This document shows positions 26,366 to 35,467 of a DNA stretch of 64,000 bases, piece after piece; the stretch's first letter is position 1, and the number at the start of each line of letters is the position of its first letter. The translations under genes and the position numbers were made by a program. The notes under the pieces are model-generated. The model had not been told where the DNA came from. It worked only from the letters and a program-made list of their open reading frames with translations, and made no database searches. The DNA comes from JACMLD01 sp038207265 (GTDB lineage: Bacteria; Bacteroidota; Bacteroidia; Chitinophagales; Chitinophagaceae). Location of the stretch: positions 124,001 to 188,000 of the forward strand of contig JBBQZZ010000007.1 of assembly GCA_038207265.1 (NCBI GenBank), written 5' to 3'.

Positions 26366-27739
26366 ATGAATAACAATATCGGACAAGATCTGCTCGAAAA
26401 ATACAATCAACCGGTTCCAAGGTACACCAGCTATCCCACTGTTCCCTTCTGGAAAGAAGCTTTGAATAAAAGAACATGGATGGAGACATTTGCCCGGCAG
26501 TTTGCTATTCATAACAGTATAGAAGGTATCAGCCTTTATATTCATCTTCCCTTTTGTGAATCACTTTGTACCTATTGTGGCTGCAATAAAAAAATTACTA
26601 AGCACCACGACGTAGAAGAGGTTTACATGGAAGCTATAATAAAAGAATGGAATTTGTACAGGGTTACGATGAAAGAGCAGCCTGTTATCAGGGAACTTCA
26701 CCTGGGTGGAGGGACACCCACTTTTTTCGCACCTGAAAATCTGACAAAATTGCTGAATGCCATTTACAAAGATTCAGTCATTCATCCTCAACATGAATTT
26801 AGTGTGGAAGGACATCCCAATAACACAACAGCAGAACATCTCACTGCATTGTATAATCTTGGTTTCAGAAGAGTAAGCTATGGTGTTCAGGATAATGATC
26901 CTGAAGTGCAACGCATCATTAATCGCATACAGCCATTAGAAAATGTACGGAAAGCCACTGAAACTGCGAGGGCCATCGGATTCAAATCAGTGAATTTTGA
27001 TTTGATCTATGGATTGCCCGGTCAGACATTACAAAGCATGGAGAAAACAATTTTACAAACACTGGAACTAAAACCGGACAGAATAGCTTTTTATAGTTAT
27101 GCGCATGTGCCTTGGACCAGTCGCGGACAAAGATTATTCGATGAAAATGATTTGCCATCTGCGTCTTTGAAAATGCAACTCTATCAATTGGCCCACAAGC
27201 TGTTTACTGAACATGGATATATAGACATTGGCATGGATCATTTTGCATTGCCTGAAGATGATCTTTTCCTTGCAAGAGATGGTGGATGGCTGCACCGCAA
27301 TTTTATGGGCTATACAACGCAACGTACCAGTATGCTATTGGGCCTGGGTGTATCAAGTATCAGCGATGCAGGAGTAGCCTTTGCGCAGAATGAAAAAACG
27401 TTGAAGAACTACTATGATGCTATCAACAATAATGAACTGGCTGTTACGAAAGGATATTTTCTCAATGAAGAAGACCTGCATTTTAAACAATACATTCTTG
27501 ATGTAAGTTGCAGGAGTTACACTGAATTCAAACCCACGGATGCAGACCTGTTACAGGAGCTCAGTTTCCCGGAATTAAAAAAACTGGAAACAGATGGATT
27601 GGTTAAATTGACCAACGATTCATTGAAAGTAACGGAACTGGGCCAACATTTTATCAGGAATATCTGCCGGTCCTTTGATCTGCACCTGTTGAGAAATGAA
27701 AATACCGCCGAAACAAAAAGATACAGCAAGGCCATATAA
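26366..27739 (+). CDS. hemN: Oxygen-independent coproporphyrinogen III oxidase (radical SAM)
   Basis: About 457 residues from the ATG at 26366 (MNNNIGQDLLEKYNQPVPRYTSYPT); an ATG five codons earlier is possible. The radical-SAM motif HLPFCESLCTYCGCNK holds the three cysteines C-x3-C-x2-C plus the additional HemN cysteine. RYTSYPT near the start, LHLGGGTP and FDLIYGLPGQT are typical of HemN. It makes protoporphyrinogen IX without oxygen, supplying haem for the cbb3 oxidase under low oxygen. The upstream box links it to that regulon. Confidence 0.95.
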   Translation: MNNNIGQDLLEKYNQPVPRYTSYPTVPFWKEALNKRTWMETFARQFAIHNSIEGISLYIHLPFCESLCTYCGCNKKITKHHDVEEVYMEAIIKEWNLYRVTMKEQPVIRELHLGGGTPTFFAPENLTKLLNAIYKDSVIHPQHEFSVEGHPNNTTAEHLTALYNLGFRRVSYGVQDNDPEVQRIINRIQPLENVRKATETARAIGFKSVNFDLIYGLPGQTLQSMEKTILQTLELKPDRIAFYSYAHVPWTSRGQRLFDENDLPSASLKMQLYQLAHKLFTEHGYIDIGMDHFALPEDDLFLARDGGWLHRNFMGYTTQRTSMLLGLGVSSISDAGVAFAQNEKTLKNYYDAINNNELAVTKGYFLNEEDLHFKQYILDVSCRSYTEFKPTDADLLQELSFPELKKLETDGLVKLTNDSLKVTELGQHFIRNICRSFDLHLLRNENTAETKRYSKAI

Positions 27740-27773
27740 TTAGCCGGCATCATTGATGGCATTGATATTTTAA

Positions 27774-27838
27774 TGACCAGCATCAATGGATCCACTTATA
27801 TAAATCATTCTTTCAGCGTTAGAATGAAGGTAATTTTA
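27774..27838 (+). promoter_or_regulatory. One-mismatch box plus -7 element upstream of the second hsp20
   Basis: TGACCAGCATCA (27774-27785) differs from TGAT-N4-ATCA at one base. TAATTTTA (27831-27838) begins exactly 46 nt later and fits TAnnTTT(G/A). The predicted start is near 27844, which rules out the GTG at 27844 as a translation start and favours the ATG at 27853. Confidence 0.6.
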
Positions 27839-27852
27839 GCAGAGTGGATTTC

Positions 27853-28311
27853 ATGCTAAAATTTCAACAAATGATAAGTAAGTTATCACATCTTAATGAA
27901 CACAGCGTTTACCCCGGCGAGTATGTTCCAATTTCAACAACAGGTGAAAGTATTGAATTGATAATGCAGGAGCGTGATGAACTATTTCCGTATGCTAATA
28001 CCACTGAGTATTCCCATTCGTATAAAATTGAAGTAGCCATACCTGGTGTGAACAGAGATGAATTCAGGATACAAGCTGAAGACAACTTGTTATTGGTTTG
28101 TGTAATACACAAAAAATCAACCCCGCCAATACATAATAATATGCCAGATAATATATCTATCTATGAATATTATGAACGGCAGCTTGTCCTTCCGGAAGAT
28201 GCAGATACCAGTTTCGTTAGTGCAACCTACCAGGCAGGTATTCTTTGTATACATGTGCCCAAAACCAATCAGCTTGTAAAAAACCAACATACTGATATTA
28301 TCATTTATTGA
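27853..28311 (+). CDS. Diverged Hsp20/alpha-crystallin family protein
   Basis: 152 residues from the ATG at 27853 (MLKFQQMISKL). It retains the crystallin-domain pattern in weaker form: YKIEVAIPGVNRDEFRIQAEDNLLLV, YYERQLVLPEDADTSFVSATYQAGILCIHVPK. Compared with the 13875-14324 protein it lacks the usual C-terminal I-x-I/V-x-V signature in clear form. It is probably a holdase specialised for the low-oxygen response, given its box promoter 15 bp upstream of the ATG. Confidence 0.82.
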   Translation: MLKFQQMISKLSHLNEHSVYPGEYVPISTTGESIELIMQERDELFPYANTTEYSHSYKIEVAIPGVNRDEFRIQAEDNLLLVCVIHKKSTPPIHNNMPDNISIYEYYERQLVLPEDADTSFVSATYQAGILCIHVPKTNQLVKNQHTDIIIY

Positions 28312-28343
28312 AACAACAAAAAATATAACCAACTGTGATTTTC

Positions 28344-28367
28344 AGGCAAATGATTAATCATTTGCCT
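28344..28367. repeat. Perfect 24-bp palindrome before the RDD gene
   Basis: AGGCAAATGATT (28344-28355) is followed directly by its exact reverse complement (28356-28367). It ends 13 bp before the ATG at 28381 and has no T run after it, so it looks like an operator or a leader-RNA hairpin rather than a terminator. Confidence 0.7.
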
Positions 28368-28380
28368 TCAATTTAAAAAA

Positions 28381-28824
28381 ATGAAAAGAAAATCATTATG
28401 CTGGCTTCGGTTGGCTTCCACTTTCATTGATATTTCACTTGTATATAGCATCAGTATTTGCCTGCGACCATTGATCTGGAAATTTATTTATATTGATTTG
28501 GATAAAATATTTGTTGGCGTTTTCCTGCTCTATTATTTAATTGATTACCTGCTATTGAAAGGAAGAACCCCTGCAAAAATATTAACAGGCTTACGCGTAA
28601 TTCAAACAAATGGAAATGATTGCCGGCCTTATCACTTCATTTTACGCGAATCTGTTTCTAAAACAATCATAGGCATCTTCCTGCCCGTTTATATTTTAAC
28701 CTCCATGTTTCACTGGTGGTCTGCCATATTTACCATAGCACTTATTTTGTTAATATTATTTCTTTCTTTTTTAATTATGTTGTTGTTGAACGCATGCACC
28801 TTGAATACACTCAATATGAGTTGA
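28381..28824 (+). CDS. RDD family membrane protein
   Basis: 147 residues with four hydrophobic segments. The RDD pattern is visible: LRLASTFIDISLVYSI (Arg and Asp), LLLKGRTPAKILTGLRVIQ (G-R-T-P-x-K) and ILRESVSKTIIGI (R-E). RDD proteins are small membrane proteins of mostly unknown transport function. The start is 13 bp after a perfect palindrome. The 3' end overlaps the next small gene by 31 nt. Confidence 0.78.
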   Translation: MKRKSLCWLRLASTFIDISLVYSISICLRPLIWKFIYIDLDKIFVGVFLLYYLIDYLLLKGRTPAKILTGLRVIQTNGNDCRPYHFILRESVSKTIIGIFLPVYILTSMFHWWSAIFTIALILLILFLSFLIMLLLNACTLNTLNMS

Positions 28825-29057
28825 TTTCTAAAATCATCAGTGATAAGAGATTCATTGATTCTGTAGCAAATATATTTACTGAATGCGGATCAGTTAGTTT
28901 CCAGGATACGCTGAATAATTATATGAGAACTTCATTTAAATCAGGTGAAGATTTAGACAGGGGTACGGCTACTTTGCAACGAAACAGCAATGCCATCTGG
29001 CCACTTTGGTCAAACACCAATCTGTTTGATTTGCTGAAAACAGTAAACCAATTTTGA
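28794..29057 (+). CDS. Small hypothetical protein
   Basis: 87 residues from an ATG at 28794 (MHLEYTQYELISKIISDKRF) within the end of the RDD gene. It is soluble and mixed in composition; no motif recognised. The overlap with the RDD gene suggests coupling. Its reality rests on position and sensible composition only. Confidence 0.5.
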   Translation: MHLEYTQYELISKIISDKRFIDSVANIFTECGSVSFQDTLNNYMRTSFKSGEDLDRGTATLQRNSNAIWPLWSNTNLFDLLKTVNQF

Positions 29058-29067
29058 AGACACCATA

Positions 29068-29280
29068 ATGAAGAGGGCTTCATTCGTAAGTAAGTCGCAT
29101 GTGGAAACCATGAAAATGCTAAACAGTATCTATAAGCGAAATCCCCTGAACCCGGTTAGTACTGAGCCATTAAAATATGCTATTTTAAATAACCTGTCAA
29201 ACGTTGTTCTTATCCCTTTCCTGCTTTGCGTTGGTCTGATGCTGAGTATTCTTTTTTTCTGTTTAAAAAAATGTTGTTGA
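29068..29280 (+). CDS. Small hypothetical membrane protein
   Basis: 70 residues with a basic N-terminal half and one C-terminal hydrophobic helix (NVVLIPFLLCVGLMLSILFFCL) ending KKCC. It follows the preceding small gene by 10 bp. Tail-anchored architecture; function unknown. It might be a regulatory peptide for the Mg2+-type ATPase downstream, but nothing in the sequence shows this. Confidence 0.45.
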   Translation: MKRASFVSKSHVETMKMLNSIYKRNPLNPVSTEPLKYAILNNLSNVVLIPFLLCVGLMLSILFFCLKKCC

Positions 29281-29362
29281 AAGAACCGGAGCAAGGGGCG
29301 TCGCCTGGTCAATGGACTGGCTGACCCGGATTTATTAACCGTTGCATTGCAAATAATCAATG

Positions 29363-29370
29363 TAGATTTG
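29363..29370 (+). promoter_or_regulatory. -7 promoter element upstream of mgtA-like gene
   Basis: TAGATTTG is a perfect TAnnTTTG match, with a TTG-containing -33-like element about 20 bp upstream (TTGC near 29342). The ATG is 64 bp downstream. No box lies at the 46-nt position. Confidence 0.45.
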
Positions 29371-29433
29371 ACAGGAAGCTGCATTGCTGTCTATACAGAA
29401 ATAATTAATTATTAGATCACAATTAATAAATGC

Positions 29434-31971
29434 ATGAAATCAACCATAGCAGACAATTTCTGGCAATTTGATTGCAAGCATTGGTTTCAGCAATTCAACT
29501 GTTCGGAGAATGGCTTGCCGCAGCAAACGGCTGACCGGATCTTATTGCAGACCGGCATTTCACGAAAAGGAAGATCCCGTTTTCAAAAAGACATCATACT
29601 TTTTTTTAGTCAATTCAGGAGCCCGTTGATGTTATTGTTGATCGGTGCTGTACTACTGTCGGCTTTCCTGGGTGACACTTCAGATGTATTCATCATTTTG
29701 TTTATTGTAATGTCTACCGGGTTATTGAGTTTTTTCCAGGAAAGGAATGCAGGCAAGGTAGTAGAACAGCTTCAATCAATGATTGCATTAAAATGCAACG
29801 TGATCAGGGATGGGAAGCCTGTGGAAATAAAGGCTGATCATATCGTTCCGGGTGATTTGGCTTTATTTAAGGCGGGTGATATGATACCGGCTGATTGTCT
29901 TTTAATTTCAGCCAATGAATTACATGTAAACGAAGCCAGTTTAACAGGTGAATCATTCCCGGTTAGAAAAGAAACGGGTATACTTGCCCGGGAAACAGAA
30001 TTGTCAAAACGAACCAATTGTCTATGGGAAGGAACCAGCGCGGTCAGCGGCACCGCAACCGCCCTGGTTATAAATACGGGTGGCAATACTATTTTTGGAA
30101 ACATCGTTCAAAGTGCTGGCACCACAACGCAAAGCAGCTTTGAAAAAGGAATCAAAGATTTTGGTTATTTCCTGATGAAGATTACGCTTTCACTTTCCCT
30201 TTTCATATTAGTGGTAAACCTGCTCAATCATAAAAGTGTGGTTGACTCGGCCTTATTTGCACTGGCGCTGGCAGTTGGAATGGCACCCGAATTGCTGCCC
30301 GCAATTATTACCATTGCGATGAGCGCGGGTGCCAAACGGATGCTGCAAAAAAAAGTGATCGTTAAAAAACTTACTTCTATTCAAAACCTGGGTGAGGTAA
30401 ACCTTTTATGCACAGATAAGACCGGTACAATAACAGAAGGATCTATTATTGTTCACGCTGTAACGGACCCTGCGGGTAAAGAGAGCACTTTTGTTAAAAA
30501 ACTTGCCTGCTGGAATGCCGGTTTTGAAACCGGGTATGCAAACCCGATAGATGAAGCATTAAAAAAAATAACAGACGCAACCGTAACACTTCCAAGAAAA
30601 ACCGGGGAAGTGCCATATGATTTTATCCGCAAACGCCTGAGCATTGCTATAGATACCGGGAACGAAAAAATGCTGATCAGCAAAGGTGCGTTTACGCAGG
30701 TAGCAGACATTTGCAATTACGTAAGAACGGGGGATGAAAAAATAGAAGCGTTTACCCTGCACCGGGAGCAAATAGAAAAAAATTTTGAAACCTATGGCTT
30801 GCAAGGTATGCGGGCCATCGCAATTTGTTACAAAATTATTACCAAAGACAATGTATACCGTGAAGACGAAGTTGATATGATTTTTGCGGGATTTATATTA
30901 CTGGAAGACCCTGTGAAACCAGGAATAACCGCCATTATCAGTGAACTAAATAAGTTAGCGGTTGGATTGAAGATAATAACCGGCGACAATAAGAATGTCG
31001 CCCTGTCTATTGCTTTGAGCATTGGCATTAAAAACCCGGTTGTCATGACAGGCAGGGAACTATTCACTGTGAGCCCTGAAGCATTAAGACAGCGTGTAAA
31101 ATCAACGCATATTTTTGCAGAAATTGAACCGCAGCAAAAAGAAAGAATTATACAGGCGCTTCGAAAATCTTATTCGGTAGCTTATATAGGTGATGGCATC
31201 AATGATGTTTCAGCCATCAATGCAGCAGATGTAGGTATTTCAGTAGAAAACGCAGTAGATGTTGCAAAAGAAGCAGCTGACTTTGTATTAATGGAAAAGG
31301 ATCTTTCTGTATTGGTAGATGGCATTAAAGAAGGCAGGAAGACTTTTGCCAATACGCTGAAGTATATTTATATCAGTACCGGATCTACCTTTGGCAACAT
31401 GTGCAGCGTGGCGGCTGCTTCATTGATACTTCCTTTTCTTCCGATGCTGCCCAAACAAATTCTGCTCACGAATTTTATTACCGATTTTCCCTATCTCGCG
31501 GTAGCGTCTGACAATGTGGATGAAGACCAACTTGAAAAACCTGGTAAATGGAACCTGAAATTGATTCGGAACTATATGGTTGTATTTGGCATTCACAGTT
31601 CCATTTTTGATATCATCACTTTTTTAACTTTATTGTTCCTCCTTAAATCGAAAGAACCCGCCTTTCAAACTGGTTGGTTTATTGAATCCGTTTTGTCTGA
31701 ATTGTTCATTGTGTTTATTATCAGAACGCATAAGAATTTTTTCAAAAGCAGACCAGGTAAATATCTTTTTTTATTAAGCCTGGCGGGACTTGTTATTACA
31801 ATTACGCTTCCTTATGTACCATTTTCAGCAGACATAGGCCTGCTGCCCTTACCTTTACCTAACCTGGCCGCCATGCTAATTATTGTTGCCGCATACATAT
31901 TTACGGCCGATCTATTGAAAGTCTGGTTTTTTAAAAAGTTCAGTATTGTTAATGTTGTACAAATCAATTAA
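29434..31971 (+). CDS. mgtA: Magnesium-translocating P-type ATPase (MgtA/MgtB-like)
   Basis: 845 residues. A cation-ATPase N-terminal domain precedes paired membrane helices, the actuator motif NEASLTGESFPV, the ion-site helix GMAPELLPAIITIAMSAGA, CTDKTGTITEGS, YIGDGINDVSAINAADVGIS and C-terminal helices with QILLTNFITDFPYLAVASDNVD. PELLP and NFxxDFP are characteristic of P-IIIB magnesium importers. It probably moves Mg2+ inward. It is followed 22 bp later by the cardiolipin-synthase-like gene, probably one operon. Confidence 0.92.
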   Translation: MKSTIADNFWQFDCKHWFQQFNCSENGLPQQTADRILLQTGISRKGRSRFQKDIILFFSQFRSPLMLLLIGAVLLSAFLGDTSDVFIILFIVMSTGLLSFFQERNAGKVVEQLQSMIALKCNVIRDGKPVEIKADHIVPGDLALFKAGDMIPADCLLISANELHVNEASLTGESFPVRKETGILARETELSKRTNCLWEGTSAVSGTATALVINTGGNTIFGNIVQSAGTTTQSSFEKGIKDFGYFLMKITLSLSLFILVVNLLNHKSVVDSALFALALAVGMAPELLPAIITIAMSAGAKRMLQKKVIVKKLTSIQNLGEVNLLCTDKTGTITEGSIIVHAVTDPAGKESTFVKKLACWNAGFETGYANPIDEALKKITDATVTLPRKTGEVPYDFIRKRLSIAIDTGNEKMLISKGAFTQVADICNYVRTGDEKIEAFTLHREQIEKNFETYGLQGMRAIAICYKIITKDNVYREDEVDMIFAGFILLEDPVKPGITAIISELNKLAVGLKIITGDNKNVALSIALSIGIKNPVVMTGRELFTVSPEALRQRVKSTHIFAEIEPQQKERIIQALRKSYSVAYIGDGINDVSAINAADVGISVENAVDVAKEAADFVLMEKDLSVLVDGIKEGRKTFANTLKYIYISTGSTFGNMCSVAAASLILPFLPMLPKQILLTNFITDFPYLAVASDNVDEDQLEKPGKWNLKLIRNYMVVFGIHSSIFDIITFLTLLFLLKSKEPAFQTGWFIESVLSELFIVFIIRTHKNFFKSRPGKYLFLLSLAGLVITITLPYVPFSADIGLLPLPLPNLAAMLIIVAAYIFTADLLKVWFFKKFSIVNVVQIN

Positions 31972-31993
31972 TGTGTAATTTTTATCAATTTAT

Positions 31994-33175
31994 ATGGCGC
32001 GCAAAAAGAAAAAAGTTTCTGACGCTTATACACAACTGAACAGGGCTGAATTAATTCGCGGAGGCAAAGCCTATTTTGATTTATTGCTGCAATTAATTGA
32101 TAATGCAAGAGAGAGCATACATCTCCAGACTTATATCTACGCAGATGATACTACCGGAAGACTTGTGGCGGAAGCCCTTAAACGGGCAGCTAAAAGAAAG
32201 GTATCTGTATACCTTGTGGCAGATGGGTATGCATCCCAGGCATTGCCGGCAGCATTTCTAACGGAATTGAAAGAAGCAGGTATCCATTTCCGTTATTTCG
32301 AGCCGGTATTCAGAAGCAAAAATTTTTATTTTGGCAGGCGGCTTCATCATAAAATAACCGTAATAGATGTAAGGTACAGTCTTGCGGGTGGTATCAATAT
32401 CGCTGATCATTACAATGATTTGCCAGGTGAACCTGCGTGGCTCGACTTTGCATTATTTTCAGAAGGTGAAATTGCCAGGGAGCTCTGTATGCTCTGCTGG
32501 AGAACCTGGAAGAATTATGGACCCACTGATGGTGTAGCGCTATGTGAGGATAAGCAAATAAAATTAAATGTCCCTGCTGCAGAACAAACGGCTATCAGAA
32601 TGCGGCGTAATGACTGGGTAAGAAATAAGAACCAAATCTCAGCAACCTATATTGAAATGCTGCGAAATGCCAAAATTGAAGTAATCATTCTCTGCAGTTA
32701 TTTTTTGCCTGGCAAAATTTTACGCAAACACATGGTAAGAGCCATTCAGCGTGGTGTCACAATCAAAGTCATCGGGGCAGGACGTTCAGACGTTGCAGTG
32801 GCGAAAAATGCTGAACGATGGTTATATGACTGGTTGTTGCGTAAAGGCGTGAATTTATACGAATACCAGGAAAATGTACTGCACGGTAAAATTGCGGTTT
32901 GCGACCAGCAATGGATGACCATTGGTTCATATAATATCAATAATATAAGTGCATATGCAAGTGTTGAGCTTAACCTTGATGTAAATAATGAAAAAATTGC
33001 AAAAGAAACCCACCAGGTATTACAGGCTATTATTGAAAAAGATTGTGTTCATATCACAGCAGAATATCAAAATAAAACTAATAATATATTCCAGAAATTT
33101 GTGCGCTGGGTGTCCTATCAATCAGTTAGATTAATCATTTATTTATTTACCTTCTATTTTAAAAGAGGTGCTTAG
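31994..33175 (+). CDS. Phospholipase D-family protein, cardiolipin synthase-like
   Basis: 393 residues with two HKD motifs: LHHKITVID followed by AGGINIADHY (about residue 117) and LHGKIAVCD followed by IGSYNINN (about residue 297). There is no N-terminal membrane helix, which resembles ClsB rather than ClsA. A hydrophobic C-terminal segment may attach it to the membrane. It probably transfers phosphatidyl groups to make cardiolipin or a related lipid. It lies downstream of mgtA. Confidence 0.87.
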   Translation: MARKKKKVSDAYTQLNRAELIRGGKAYFDLLLQLIDNARESIHLQTYIYADDTTGRLVAEALKRAAKRKVSVYLVADGYASQALPAAFLTELKEAGIHFRYFEPVFRSKNFYFGRRLHHKITVIDVRYSLAGGINIADHYNDLPGEPAWLDFALFSEGEIARELCMLCWRTWKNYGPTDGVALCEDKQIKLNVPAAEQTAIRMRRNDWVRNKNQISATYIEMLRNAKIEVIILCSYFLPGKILRKHMVRAIQRGVTIKVIGAGRSDVAVAKNAERWLYDWLLRKGVNLYEYQENVLHGKIAVCDQQWMTIGSYNINNISAYASVELNLDVNNEKIAKETHQVLQAIIEKDCVHITAEYQNKTNNIFQKFVRWVSYQSVRLIIYLFTFYFKRGA

Positions 33176-33207
33176 TTTGTTCATAGTACATATAATTTAT
33201 TCGATTC

Positions 33208-34447
33208 TTGAAAAAAGCACAGGTTAAAAAAGATAAAAAAAAGTTTTTTCAAAAGCTCGGCCCCGGTCTTATCACTGGTGCCAGCGATGACGTCCATCTG
33301 GTATAGCCACTTATTCACAGGCAGGAGCAAAATACGGCATGAGCCTATTATGGACAGCAGTCTTAACCTATCCATTGATGGTCTCATTACAGGAAATGTG
33401 TGCAAGGATTGGTTTGGTAACCTGCCATGGTCTTATGGGTACCATTAAAAAATATTATCCTAAACCGGTATTGTTGCTGGTTTTGATTTTCAGCCTCCCA
33501 TCCATTGTGCTTAATATTGGAGCTGATGTTGCGGGTATGGGTGCGGTTGCTAACCTGATTTTTCCACGGATACCTGCATTTGCTTTTTCTGTGTTATTTA
33601 CCGCATTATTGATGTATTCTATTATCTTTTTTTCTTACCGGAAAATAGCAACCATATTAAAATGGCTGTGTATCGTTTTGTTTGGTTATGTAGTTATTCC
33701 ATTTCTTACTCATCCCAACTGGCAGGCAGTCCTGAAAAATACTTTTGTTCCTTCTTTCAAAAACAACGCTGAATATTTTGCCACCCTGGTAGGGATTTTA
33801 GGAACAACCATTTCACCTTATCTCTTTTTCTGGCAAACGTCAATGGAGGTGGAGGAGATTCACCATAAACCAATAGTTGTGGATAAAGTAATCATTGCAG
33901 ACATGCACACCGATGTATCCAGTGGCATATTTTTTTCTAACCTTGTTTTTTATTTTATTATCCTGGCCAGTGGCACCGTTTTCACAATATCAATACCGTG
34001 GAGGAAGCAGCCCTGGCGCTGAAACCCCTTGCAGGAAACCTGGCTTACCTGCTTTTTGCAATAGGCGTTATAGGTACAGGATTTCTTGCGGTACCCGTTC
34101 TTTCAGGTTCTCTGAGCTATATGGTAGCGGAAACATTTGAATGGGATGAAGGTCTAGATAAAAAATGGGTAAAGGCCCGTAAATTTTACCTGGTGATGGT
34201 GGTCATCCTTATCAGCAGTCTGTTTATTAATTTCATTGGCATCAGTCCTGTTAAAGCGCTCATCTATTCAGCTATATTATACGGACTTACCGCTCCGGTA
34301 TTGATAGCCGTTATATTGCATATCTGTAACAACAAAAAAGTAATGGGGGAATATACCAATAGCCTGCGGAGCAATATAGCCGGAACACTTGCCTTACTGA
34401 TCATGACGGCAGCGGCAGGCTTTTTGCTCTACTTCTTCTTTACATAA
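33208..34447 (+). pseudogene. NRAMP-family divalent metal transporter, broken by two frameshifts
   Basis: Three consecutive reading frames together give one NRAMP protein. Frame 1 starts near 33208 (TTG) and encodes KLGPGLITGASDD. At 33292/33293 one base is missing: restoring it gives the family motif DDDPSGIATYSQAGA in place of a premature stop. Frame 2 covers most membrane helices to about 33983, where a second single-base loss must be restored to read FHNINTVEEAALALKPLAGN. Frame 3 then runs to the stop at 34447. Two separate single-base deletions make a pseudogene likely, although assembly error cannot be excluded from sequence alone. Intact relatives import Mn2+, Fe2+ or Mg2+. Confidence 0.85.
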
Positions 34448-34452
34448 AAAAT

Positions 34453-35463
34453 CTAATGGCCCTTTATTCTTTCAAACATAGTTTTTATCACATTCCAATC
34501 CCATTTTGCGAAGCGGCCACGTTGCACTACCAGTTTGTTGTCCTTTGGATACTGGATAAAATAGTGAAAAGCAAACTTCTCTTTTGGATGCTGCCATCCT
34601 ATAATCTGTCCAAATCTTAAATCATTCAATACAAGCGTATCACTGTATTTCTCCACGGTGTAAAATTGTTGAGAGAACCGAATCAGCTTCTGTAAATCTT
34701 CGTGATTACTGACGCTGTCCAGCAAATATTTATTTTTCGGGAAAAATTCAAAATGCATTTGCCGGCTGTTGTCGAATACTGAATGATAACCTACGTAATA
34801 ACCAGTGTCATTACCAGCAACCACATACCATAACCAATTTTGCAATGGTGCAGGTGTCGTAAAATACCGATCATGTGGTATTGACTGAGCGGCAAATATT
34901 TTGTTTACATCATCATCAATTTTTATTTTATTAAAACTGCAATATCCGAGGTATACAAACGGAATAAAGATGCCAAATCTCCACCAGAATTTTCTTTTAT
35001 GACTATGTGTATTTAAAAGAATAAGCACAACCAATGCAATGCCGGGCCAGAGTGAGAAAAAAGGATCTGCTACATAGATTGTATTGAAAGAAAAACGGGC
35101 ATGACTAAATGGTTCAAACCACCCCACCCCATAATTATTAAATGCATCCAGGAACAAATGCACGAATACTTCCGCAGCAAAAAATAGTAACCACTTCTTA
35201 AACCGGATATCATGTGGCCGATGAATCTTATCGGCGCTTAAAGCAAACACAGGCACTATTAGCAGGCCAAACAAAATGGAATGGGTAAAACCACGGTGCG
35301 CCAATAGATTTTCGGGTGTGCTTAACCAGGCAGATGCAATAAAATCAATATCCGGAATGCTTTGCGCCAGTATTCCCCATATCATGGCTTTCTTTCCAAA
35401 ACCTTTTTCAAAAAAGGCTTCGCCAATACAGGCACCTATCGCGATATGTGTAAGTGAATCGAT
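34453..35463 (-). CDS. Membrane-bound metal-dependent hydrolase (YdjM/DUF457 family), non-canonical start
   Basis: The first ATG (35385) would give 310 residues, but the frame stays open upstream and encodes IDSLTHIAIGACIGEAFF before it, the conserved family N-terminus that normally begins MDSLTHI. No ATG, GTG or TTG exists in that upstream part: the Met position is ATC (35463), and ATA (35475) is another possibility. The protein has PDIDF, HRGFTHS (metal ligands) and several membrane helices. So either a rare start codon is used, coupled to the overlapping gene upstream, or the start codon is mutated and a truncated protein is made. Confidence 0.72.
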   Translation of the reverse strand: MDSLTHIAIGACIGEAFFEKGFGKKAMIWGILAQSIPDIDFIASAWLSTPENLLAHRGFTHSILFGLLIVPVFALSADKIHRPHDIRFKKWLLFFAAEVFVHLFLDAFNNYGVGWFEPFSHARFSFNTIYVADPFFSLWPGIALVVLILLNTHSHKRKFWWRFGIFIPFVYLGYCSFNKIKIDDDVNKIFAAQSIPHDRYFTTPAPLQNWLWYVVAGNDTGYYVGYHSVFDNSRQMHFEFFPKNKYLLDSVSNHEDLQKLIRFSQQFYTVEKYSDTLVLNDLRFGQIIGWQHPKEKFAFHYFIQYPKDNKLVVQRGRFAKWDWNVIKTMFERIKGH

Positions 35464-35467
35464 AAAA

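Noticed and set aside
27844..27852. GTG at 27844 as start of the second hsp20
   Set aside because: It coincides with the predicted transcription start; the ATG at 27853 fits better.
28293..28303. TGATATTATCA, box-like with a 3-bp spacer
   Set aside because: Wrong spacer, inside the end of the hsp20 gene, and no -7 element at 46 nt.
31976..31987. TAATTTTTATCA, one mismatch to the box
   Set aside because: Only 7 bp before the cardiolipin-synthase-like ATG and inside a 22-bp intergenic gap, with no room for a promoter.
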